A DNA stretch of 64,000 bases from Acholoe squamosa (Eukaryota > Annelida > Polychaeta > Phyllodocida > Polynoidae): assembly GCA_949317995.1 (NCBI GenBank), contig OX439047.1, positions 45,633,505 through 45,697,504 on the forward strand, in the 5' to 3' direction. Shown here piece after piece: positions 46,897 to 55,570 of this stretch; the stretch's first letter is position 1; the number at the start of each line of letters is the position of its first letter. The translations under genes and the position numbers were made by a program. The notes under the pieces were generated by a model, which saw only the letters and a program-made list of their open reading frames with translations, was not told where the DNA came from and ran no database searches.

Positions 46897-47792
46897 CACT
46901 GTAAAAATGGTGTTTAGATACTAAACACAATTCTAAACATATTCTTGCAACGTTTTTGTAATCACATTAATTTCCTAAACATGTTTAGCCAAACAATGTG
47001 CTTAGCTCAAGTGTTTAGAAATGTAGGTGTTTAGGTTAAAACTTTTGTGTTTAGATATATGAATTTTTGTGTTTAGGTGTTTAAGAATTTTTGTGTTTAG
47101 ATGTTTAAATGATTTGATGGAGAGTTAAGGTTTGCAGACATGTATGCATTAAAAAACAGAGATATATTTTTTTTCTCATTTACTGGGGGGGGCATCAGCA
47201 GGTATTTACTTGTCAAAGTCTCCAAAGATGTCAGCCACACCTATTTATGTGTACATATATTACACACTGCATCAGAATGAGAGACTTGAGAAAGTACAAC
47301 AGCTTGGCAGGAAGGACATTGCCTTATCTACTCCAGAATAACATCAAATAGGTGTCAGTCATGGAGTTAATTGATTATTTTATGGTAATGATGGTGGCAT
47401 GAAGTGAATCTAGTCAATTTTCTATTGCCTTTTCTATTCACATGACATTCTATTAAATGAAACCATGATAAACATGGGATTTGGGGACATTTGTCACAAC
47501 AATTGATTATAACTGTGTGCAGATAGTCCAGTCAAAGGTAGTGCTGCTACCTGGTGTGGATTCAACATCCAAGTATCTAAACATATTGATGTTTAAATCT
47601 AAACACCTTTTATTCAACTATCTCAACTCTAAACATCTAAACATGTTTAGCATAAATGTTTATGTAGTTAGAATAAAAGTGTTCATTTCCTAAATGTGTA
47701 GTCGATGAAACACCTAACTGACCTATATGTTTAGGTTTTTAAACGTGTTTAGACCTAAACATGTTTAAAATCTAAACACCATTTTTGCAGTG
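46897..47792. mobile_element. EnSpm/CACTA-like element with TTTAGA/TAAACA subterminal repeats
   Basis: The left end CACTGTAAAAATGGTGTTTA and the inverted right end TAAACACCATTTTTGCAGTG form TIRs of about 22 bp with one mismatch. Up to 250 bp inside each end TTTAGA/TCTAAACA words recur more than a dozen times. This is the organisation of CACTA transposons, in which the subterminal motif is the transposase-accessory binding site. No transposase is encoded. Confidence 0.85.
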
Positions 47793-48384
47793 TATATGCC
47801 TCAATTGCCCAATTTCAGAAAGTCTTTCCTGAGTGGATCCTTGCTAAGTCTATCAGCACAAAACAACAATCGTTGCCTATGGTAAGTGGTCGTCAATGAA
47901 AAGGGTAATTATGTAGAACAGTAGGGAGAGAACAATTTATGATATTACCATGTGTTTCAATTGACTGTCCAAATGGTGGGCATTAAGACTGTCTAAGCGT
48001 TTCAGTTGGGAGACAGGTGGCAGCATGAGTCTTCCGTTTCAGAGATAGCTAGTTTAACGAAAACTGACATAAAAAGAGCAAATTTCTCTTCACCTTCTCC
48101 TTTTGATGTATTATGATTACCTCTCTTACAATGAGAACTGCATTACAATGAGCTATCTGTCCTTGAAACAGGCACCTCGTTGTAATTAAGTTTTACAAAA
48201 GGGTAACTCGCCCTGACTCGACCACTAATCATGAAGGTACCTTAATTCGACCACTCTAGGTTCACTTCTTTCAGATGGCATATAACAAACAATTAATCGT
48301 GTCCCACTTGAGATGTATGAAGGTGGGATGTTCGACTTATGGTAACAACATGCTTCGTGGTTTAAGTCAGGGGCGAGTTACCTA
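47793..48384. other. no gene recognised
   Basis: Nothing supportable seen. Confidence 0.4.
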
Positions 48385-49590
48385 TAATACCGGTCCTGGA
48401 CGGTTGGAGCTAATTTTGAGTATGAGTTCCGTTTCATGCACAACCTCCTAAGTCTCTGACCTACATTACACATGAATCCAGGCACTTCTTTACTTCTTAA
48501 ACATTAGGATCCTGAATAAAGACGTTTCACTAGATAAGGAAACTAAGATTCCTCTCAAATACAAATAATAGATCGAATGATACAAATATGAAATCCCAAT
48601 AATTTATTGCACAGGCTTATTGAGATAGGGTAAAATTGAATGTGTTTTAAAACAATGTATGACCTATAGCATCAATGATAAGTCATAAGGATATCCTGCT
48701 ACTCCTTCGTTATTACCACAGTATCACACTTGTGTCAAGCTGCCCTACATATCCATTACTTCTTCTTAGATAACAGGTGAATTGTAACTGTGCATGTGAT
48801 GTTCTTCTTGGCATTGCAATCACTTGGTTAGACACCTTAGAGCACAGGAAGGCATTTCTCAAGATGGTACGTCTGGACACACACAACCCCTACGATTGGA
48901 AACCGTCAGAACTAGAGTAGGTTTATTGTAGGACTATGACTGTTCTGTACGATCGGTACTTTTAATAATGTAGAGTAGATACTTAGGTGTTTTTAGGTCG
49001 TCCCGCTGCATTCCTTAGTGCCCAGTAGATGCAGGGCTGTAATGACATTAGAGTGAGGTATTCCACTACGATTTGAAGAAATCTAGTTGTACTATCTTGA
49101 GAAATGCCTTCCAAATCACTTCTATATGTTAAAGTGGCACAGAAATCCATCACCCAAATGCCTTCTAGCAGTGTATCTAGAACTCCACAGAAGGCAGGTC
49201 TCTAGAAAGTCATCTTCTGCCCTGTCACATCTATACTCTCACCTGATACCAACTCCCAGTAGAGACTGGATGGAAGGAATGAGAATGTTCAAGGTTCAGG
49301 TATTGTGCTTTGAGAGTTAATGTGGTCTCATCAGGATTCCTGACAGGATAGTTCACTATCTAGAACACCACAATGCATGGCGACCTTCAATTTCAATGAG
49401 AATAGTGCCTGCATAGAAGGAATGTTATTCCCTCAGTGTCTATACTAAAGATACAATACTGATGCTGCTAGCAAATCTGACACCATATGGTGTTTGTGTC
49501 TTTTTTTTCCACTTGCCAGATGGACAGTTCTGTACAAGTAAGACTCTTTACCTTCTACTTTGTCACCATCTTTCTTTTTTATGTTGCGTC
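48385..49590. repeat. dispersed repeat block, paralogue of 36425-38060
   Basis: Collinear with 36425-38060 apart from the reciprocal insertions described there. It is non-coding. Confidence 0.75.
48847..49112. mobile_element. MITE, GGAAGGCATTTCTCAAGAT family (best copy)
   Basis: GGAAGGCATTTCTCAAGATG and the inverted complement ending at 49112 agree over about 24 bp with one mismatch. The paralogue at 37640-37660 lacks it, giving an empty site. Other copies are at 23922-24177 and, degraded, from 21958. Confidence 0.88.
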
Positions 49591-50804
49591 TTTATTTGAA
49601 GCAGTGTAAGCATTATTGTATGGAGGCATGAATGCCATACCCATTCCTTGTGGTTTTACTGTACACTAGAATAGCATTCATTCTGTTAAGTGACACTCTG
49701 ATAATGTAAATACACCAAGACAGCCTACTCTGTGCACCTTCCCTACAGTTGCATGATTTCGGCTTCCATGAGTTGTCCTCTGAGTAGAAACGGTGTGACT
49801 GTATTTCCCCATTCCAGCTGCTGCCTTCAACTTTCCAGTCGTATGAAAGTAAAAATATGTGTCTAGCCATCTATCCAGGAAGTTCAGATTGGTCTTCAAT
49901 GGGTTTTTCTATGTTCTGCAGTTGACTGTCAATGCCTGTGGACAACACTATCAACATGTAGGTGTATGTGGATGTATGTTTATTCATCAACTCATCTGAA
50001 AATCACTATTTGTAATTGGGTTTTCTATGTTGTGAGCACGGCTTCAATGAAACTTTTTTCAATCTTTTCCCATTTCAGCAAGTCCATCCTGGTTAGTGTC
50101 AATATGGTCCCATCCAGCGTGCCCCTTTTGAAAGCCTATTTGGGATCCAAATATACCCAATTATTAACTGTTTGGTGTGACTTTGTAGTATATGGAGAAT
50201 ACCAAGATATTCTGGGGTTGCAGTGAACCAATGGCCAGTTACACAACAATATGGTGGTGAAAATGCTAACGTTGCGAGTATGTTATGTTTGCTCGCAAAA
50301 ATGTAGTATGATACCCAGTTACATTAAATGATATAATGAAAATTGGCAGATGAGTAATGAATTGGACAAGACAAGACAATATACTAGACAGAACATGGCC
50401 TGACACACTATTACACAGATACACAGCCAAGGTAGAGAAAAATTGATAGTTATTTTTACGCACGCATAGAGGATTTAGAGTCACAGACAGAAGTATTCAA
50501 AAATCTCGTGTTAAATTCCAGGCTATATTCATTACAGGATGGTTCATAGAACTTATAGTCTTATATCCAGAATAGATAAGAGATACAAGATACAAATATG
50601 GCTTATATGGAGTATGATGATAAATTCAAGCAATTTAATGCAACAACAGCATCGGCAGCATCAACCTGATCTTAGACTGCATGGAATTCAGCTTGCCTCA
50701 CATTCATGGGTCATGACTTAACAGTAATATCTGATCAAAAAAGCAACATCAGCAGTAAGCCCAATGTAACAATAGTAGTAATAATAATATCATAGAATCA
50801 GGTG
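49591..50804. other. no gene recognised
   Basis: Short frames only. This precedes the repeat fragment next to the LTR element. Confidence 0.4.
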
Positions 50805-50905
50805 CCTACAAACCGTAAGCTCATTTGTGGCCCAACGGGGGAGAACACGCCTCTGGGGGGGGGGGGATTTTTAGTACAGGCTTTGGCCACCAGGGGGCAG
50901 TATTA
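50805..50905. repeat. dispersed repeat with CTCF-like core, cut by the LTR element
   Basis: Reverse complement of 46661-46760. CCACCAGGGGGCAG at 50887-50900 lies five bases before the left LTR. A run of 11 or more G lies near 50857-50867. Confidence 0.65.
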
Positions 50906-51490
50906 TGATATACCATTTTATTATTCCATAAATTGTAACATATTTTGTATTAATCAAAGGATATCTATGGAATTAATACATAGGTTGGTTCTAAGAGCTA
51001 TAAGAGCGCTCAAACTTTGTATAAGAGCGTTCATGCCCCACTGCACACCAGCCAGGTCAGTTACAAACACTCTCTCTGACATCAAAGGCTCCGACCTAAT
51101 GGTTCACTGCACAATATAATAAGAATAAGGGTCTCAGTGTGCGACCTCATGGTTCAATGCACAAATTAATAACTTGTAAGTGAATGCAACCGGCCGTCAC
51201 GGGTGCCTGAGCACCGCTGACGCCGTCATGAGTGTCTGAGCACTCTAAGGACTGAACAATGGGTTACATAAGCACGACGCCATAACCTTCCGGTCGCTCT
51301 AGCGTCGCTCCTGAGCAAGCTAGGTCAAATATCAAAGCATTTATGGAAAGCCCATAATTAGACGGTCAAAATGAGCCCAAGATCAAGGCGGAACTCCCAT
51401 TATTAAGGAAGTTATGCCATGGAGACTGAAAGAAGCTCCGAGTGCACTACAGACAAACCGGCGCGAATTACGCGCCTATCCAGCGGGCAT

Positions 51491-51534
51491 TATAAACTTG
51501 GCATATTCAACTCCGCGCATGCCCAAAATGGCGG
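51491..51534 (+). promoter_or_regulatory. candidate LTR core promoter (TATA plus YY1-like)
   Basis: TATAAA at 51491-51496 is followed about 30 bases later by AAAATGGCGG at 51525-51534, a YY1-type word often found at transcription starts. The same pair is in the 3' LTR at 60831 and 60865. The start site is inferred, not shown. Confidence 0.45.
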
Positions 51535-52129
51535 TTATAAACGCATAAACGACCGAGATATGAGGGTCTAAAGATGCAGAACCGACCAAGACAATGGGGG
51601 GCATAGCGGCGTCCATGGGGGTCCTTTGTCCCCCTGTGACACTTGAAAGAGTCCCCTCAAACAATTGTAGAGTTAGGCAGATGCTGCTGGCTCCAGTCAG
51701 TCTGGAGGTGCTTTTCCAAGATTTGCTACAAATAGCCTGTCTGCACCTCCAGGAACACACATCACCAAGAACCGCTCTAGAGGTAACATCTCCAGTCATC
51801 TCCTGCTACCTGCTATACCACTGCACTATGGTGAAACTATGCTAGACAGGCATTGGTTTCCTACCATTAGTGGCCAGAGGCTATCTTCTTCAAGACTTCC
51901 ACCAGAGGGTAAAGTTACTCATTATTACACTATTCCTCTAAGCAGCAGGTCAGGAGCTAGGTGTGGGAACCCACCTAGAACTATGCTGGACACTGTATTA
52001 TTAATACCTCACAGGTGGAGTGGAACTGAACATTGTACTTTATAAATTACTGTATGTTTACTGTATGTACAAATTACCTACATACTAACTACTGTATGAT
52101 TGATATTTCTTACATGTTGCCTAAAGCTG

Positions 52130-52135
52130 AATAAA
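52130..52135 (+). terminator. candidate LTR polyadenylation signal
   Basis: AATAAA lies about 120 bp before the LTR end. The functional copy would be the 3' LTR one at 61470-61475. Confidence 0.5.
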
Positions 52136-52257
52136 CCAGTGACAACTGGAAATAACACTATTTTATATGAGCCTTGAGATAATTACTCCATACACCACTA
52201 GTCATATGATATTTCTAATATGACAACTTGATCATGCCAATCACTAGTATGACAAAG

Positions 52258-52275
52258 TGGTGGAGAACATCCTAC
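52258..52275 (+). other. possible primer binding site
   Basis: TGGTGGAGAACATCCTAC begins three bases after the LTR and starts with TGG, complementary to a tRNA 3' CCA. I could not match it to a particular tRNA. Confidence 0.35.
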
Positions 52276-52439
52276 TAAGATCCCATATCTCACAGGCTCA
52301 TAAAAATTAAAGCTGGTAACACAACTAAGAACGATCATGCACACAGTAAGTTAAAGCTGGTACCGCTGGTACCGCATACACACAGTAAGAACCACTCCAC
52401 CCACCCAGTGACCTTGACCTTGACACCATACCCACCAAG

Positions 52440-52825
52440 GTCACCAGTGAGATCTCCCACATACCAATGAGATCTCCCACACACCAATGGGATCTCCCAC
52501 ACATCAGTGAGATCCCACACACATCAATGAGATCTCCCACACATCAATGAGATCTCTCACACAACAGTAAGATCTCTCATATATCGGTGAGGTCTCCCAA
52601 AACGTCAGTGAGGTCTCCCAAGACGTCAGTGAGGTCTCCCAAACGTCAGTGAGGTCTCCCAAAACGTCAGTGAGGTCTCCCAAACGTCAGTGAGGTCTCC
52701 CACACGTCAGTGAGGTCTCCCACACGTCAGTAAGGTCTCCCACACGTCAGAGAGGTCTCCCACACGTCAGAGAGGTCTCCCACACGTCAGTGAGGTCTCC
52801 CACACGTCAGTGAGGTCCACCACAC
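52440..52825. repeat. 20-bp minisatellite in the retroelement leader
   Basis: About 19 units of the type GTCAGTGAGGTCTCCCACAC lie back to back. Earlier units are GAGATC-type and later ones GAGGTC-type, so the array has two subfamilies in order. It ends where the gag frame opens. Confidence 0.93.
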
Positions 52826-54027
52826 ACATCAAGGTCTTATCAGTCAAGCTGGCAGAACAACACACAAAGACCTTACGTAGTCAGGGGCCTGTTGAAGAGG
52901 TCTCCCTCCCACCTAGATCTAGGAGGCCCACAGGAGGCAAACCAGCCTCCAATACAACAGACCCACACTCAGTAGACCCCACACCTCCCACCCTGTCTAC
53001 TCAGGGAACAACCAGTTCTCAGGGATCCAACATTTCCCAGGGATCTCTACAGGACGCTCAACTCACGCTATCTACCTCAGGGGAAGAAGGATCTGCCTCA
53101 GGGGGTGGATCCACACCCTCATCTAGATCCTCCACCCCAGCTCCAGCTTTTGACAGCCACTCCTCCAGAGACACCTCCCCCACACCCTCCATCATGGACA
53201 CCGATGAAGGCCCCCAACCTAATCAGACAGCTGAGAAGATAAGGGCCTATGAGAAGGCCATCCAAGATGCAGTTACTGCCCTAGAGACCAACAAGTCCCA
53301 GCAGGAGGAAAGGGAGAGGATCCTCAACCAACAACTGGCAGAGAGGAATGCAGCAATAGATGCTCAACAGAAGGCCATGGAAGATCAGTGGAAGTCCCTA
53401 GAGAGACAACAACAACAGATAGCAGATCTCATGAAGATGGTATCATCCCAGACCCCACAACCTCCCACACCTGCCATCACACCTGTTGTCACACCATCTG
53501 CCTCTGGATCCAAAGATGACATCATAATCTCCATGGTGTCCAACATGACCAAACTCATAGACAGAAAACAACAGGATGACAGAAAGATCAGGCTACATGA
53601 GGTAACAAAACCCAAAACCTTTTCACACCCATCACCACTCATGTCAACAGCATTATTTATTGATCACAAATTCCCAGAATATCTGAAGGATAAGTACAAA
53701 GTAACAGACAGTGACACCATGGTAACATATTTACCCAAGTACCTCGACGGACAAGCACTAGCTTGGTTTGAATCCTTCAGGGAGAGTGCCACACCTGATA
53801 TGTTGACATGGACCAATGTAGTGAATAAATTAAAAGAGTATTTTGCTACTCGAGACAATATAATCTCAAGGACTGCACTCCGTGCACAAAAGGTAGATGA
53901 ACCTGTCCTAGACTATGCATGCCATCTCAGGAAAGTGTGTAATGCCCAACGCCAGAGTGATGAAATCCTAAGCAAGGCATTTACCCAAGGCATGAGGGTC
54001 ACTCTCACCAGATTGGTGCAGGTCTGA
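52810..54027 (+). CDS. Gag-like protein, N-terminal part (interrupted)
   Basis: The frame runs from within the last minisatellite unit. There is no ATG until 53194, so the true start is either that ATG (278 codons to the stop) or an unusual upstream initiation. The Ser/Thr/Pro-rich N-terminus is followed by a probable coiled coil at about residues 140-215 (Glu/Gln-rich, with heptad-like spacing). A retrotransposon Gag core follows at about 260-396 with YLDGQALAWFESF and LKEYFATRD, the usual 'L.G.A..WF...W......F' pattern. It ends in TGA about 30 bases after the GMR codons, where an insertion starts. The C-terminal continuation is in the frame from 54731. It should bind and package element RNA in the cytoplasm. 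The start is uncertain, but the family assignment is firm. Confidence 0.85.
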   Translation: MRSTTHIKVLSVKLAEQHTKTLRSQGPVEEVSLPPRSRRPTGGKPASNTTDPHSVDPTPPTLSTQGTTSSQGSNISQGSLQDAQLTLSTSGEEGSASGGGSTPSSRSSTPAPAFDSHSSRDTSPTPSIMDTDEGPQPNQTAEKIRAYEKAIQDAVTALETNKSQQEERERILNQQLAERNAAIDAQQKAMEDQWKSLERQQQQIADLMKMVSSQTPQPPTPAITPVVTPSASGSKDDIIISMVSNMTKLIDRKQQDDRKIRLHEVTKPKTFSHPSPLMSTALFIDHKFPEYLKDKYKVTDSDTMVTYLPKYLDGQALAWFESFRESATPDMLTWTNVVNKLKEYFATRDNIISRTALRAQKVDEPVLDYACHLRKVCNAQRQSDEILSKAFTQGMRVTLTRLVQV

Positions 54028-54730
54028 TATGAGATAGTGAAAAATGATATTTAGGAGTTCAGTGTAATCCTTTGGCACATGGAAAATATATGTATAGATG
54101 GATCTTGTTACACATTCCTTTTTCCTTAAATATATGATTAAATATTATTAACAATGGAGTCTTTTTGCCATGTGTGGTTTATAGGTGGCTCTTTGGCCAC
54201 CTAGGAGGCCTACTGATTATATTTTTTTTGCCAATTTTCCTTCAACAAAGGGTTTACTATTTTACACCATAGAAAAGGTTATGGTAAGTTCTATAATATT
54301 ATTTAAAAAGATTTGTATTTTATTGACTTATAAAAAATTGATGGGTCTCCTAATTATTTTTCTGCCCTTTTTCTAGGACTTTGCCTTTTATAAACTTTGC
54401 AGTTTTTGTGTATGTATCTGGGGTCACTTATGTGGGTTTAAGCACTTTTCACATTTTGCTTAAAGCCTATTGTTTGCAAAGATGTACAATACCCTGGGTA
54501 AATTTTCAAATATTGTTATAGTTATATTGGTTTACATTCATGCCACAGGTGGTGGTCAAAGAGCCACCCTAAGTGGTCAAAGAGCCACCCAAATGGCCAA
54601 AAAAGGCCCCCAATAGTCTTGAAATTGTTTCAAAATATTTTCAAACGGTCAGGGTATAGTTCATAGGCTATATACATCATTATGCATCTAATTTGTATTT
54701 GTAATTATTCACGATTATAGTTAAGTGAGG
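53998..54730. mobile_element. insertion of about 733 bp splitting gag
   Basis: TGAGG occurs at 53993-53997 and at 54726-54730, and the gag reading on either side belongs together. Excluding the segment with one copy of TGAGG restores a common reading phase. The interior is AT-rich and non-coding, with complementary words GTGGCTCTTTGGCCACCT (near 54185) and GTCAAAGAGCCACC (near 54557 and 54576). No terminal inverted repeats were seen. It has stops in all frames, so it is either a small transposon with a 5-bp duplication or an unspliced intron-like segment. Confidence 0.6.
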
Positions 54731-55570
54731 CCCTGGATCTCTGTAGCTCTTGAGAACAAGAAAATAGACTCTTTTGACCAAGCCCTAGACCTAGCCCTAG
54801 AGGTTGAGACCCAAGAGAGATCTAGGAAGACGAGGGATGCAGAATCCAACCCACAGCCTACTAAGAAAAAGGTCCAGGAAATCAGCACTAGTGCAGATGA
54901 AGATGTTAACCTAATGTCTAGTGCCCATGTAAGGCAACAGGAAGCTAAGGTTACATCAAGAGACCCTACCGGTAGATATAGAGGAAATAACTATGACCCC
55001 AACTACCAATCCAATAGAGGTAGAGGTAGAGGGGGCAACAACAACAACAACAACCGGGGGGGTCACAACAGTAGGAAAGACAACAGCTCTTCCAACTCCA
55101 ACAATGGTAACTCTTCATACAGTGATAGGAGAGACAGAACCCCAAGTAATGGCAGATCCTATAATAATCAAGGATCCAACAGTAGGAGCCAGAGTCCACA
55201 TAGGAACTACAACTCTGGATCCTACAACAACTCTGGATCCTACAACAACAGCCAGGGTTCAAACAACTCTGGATCCTATAATCAAGGATCCAACAGTAGG
55301 AGCCAGAGTCCACATAGGAACTACAACAGTGGATCCTACAACAACAATGGCGCCTACAACAACCAGAGATCCAATAACTCCGGTCAATACAGCAACTCTG
55401 GTCAATATAACCAGGGTTCCAACTCACGCCGGGAGGATTACAAACCTGACACAAGAGGTTACCAGGGGAACCAACAAAGTAACCCTCAAATACCACCTCA
55501 TGTGATGGATCAAATCTCCAAACTCCTGGTGGCAAGCATCTCAACCACCCCACAGAACCAGGAAAACTAG
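54725..55570 (+). CDS. Gag-like protein, C-terminal part (NC region, low complexity)
   Basis: From 54731 the frame continues the gag capsid end (WISVALENKKIDSFDQALDLA) into an acidic/Arg stretch and then a region of about 190 residues of Asn, Ser, Gly, Arg, Tyr and Gln. That region includes NRGRGRGG, runs of Asn, and repeated SRSQSPHRNYNSGSYNN units encoded by a roughly 116-bp internal DNA repeat (about 55171 and 55287). There is no CCHC zinc knuckle, the usual nucleic-acid binding motif. RGG and Arg/Ser-rich repeats could replace it. It stops at TAG 55568-55570. The apparent GTG beginning at 54725 lies inside the insertion's duplicated bases and is not a real start. Confidence 0.8.
   Translation: MRPWISVALENKKIDSFDQALDLALEVETQERSRKTRDAESNPQPTKKKVQEISTSADEDVNLMSSAHVRQQEAKVTSRDPTGRYRGNNYDPNYQSNRGRGRGGNNNNNNRGGHNSRKDNSSSNSNNGNSSYSDRRDRTPSNGRSYNNQGSNSRSQSPHRNYNSGSYNNSGSYNNSQGSNNSGSYNQGSNSRSQSPHRNYNSGSYNNNGAYNNQRSNNSGQYSNSGQYNQGSNSRREDYKPDTRGYQGNQQSNPQIPPHVMDQISKLLVASISTTPQNQEN

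Larger units (their letters stand above)
50906..52254 (+). repeat. 5' LTR
   Basis: Nearly identical to 60246-61594. By eye the two differ at about four bases: two adjacent positions near 51309 (CA versus TG), one at 51486, and one at 52217. A TATAAA at 51491 and AATAAA at 52130 suggest U3/R and R/U5 landmarks, which would make R long. Confidence 0.95.

Noticed and set aside
51594-52045. Frames inside the LTRs as an accessory gene
   Set aside because: Although identical in both LTRs, identity is explained by LTR youth. There is no domain pattern and the frames are short.
52440-52825. CRISPR-like regular array
   Set aside because: Units are head-to-tail with no unique spacers, in a eukaryotic retroelement leader, so it is a minisatellite.
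54966-55553. 195-codon minus-strand frame and a 170-codon plus-strand frame over the gag C-terminus
   Set aside because: Both are shadows of the low-complexity gag repeats in other frames.
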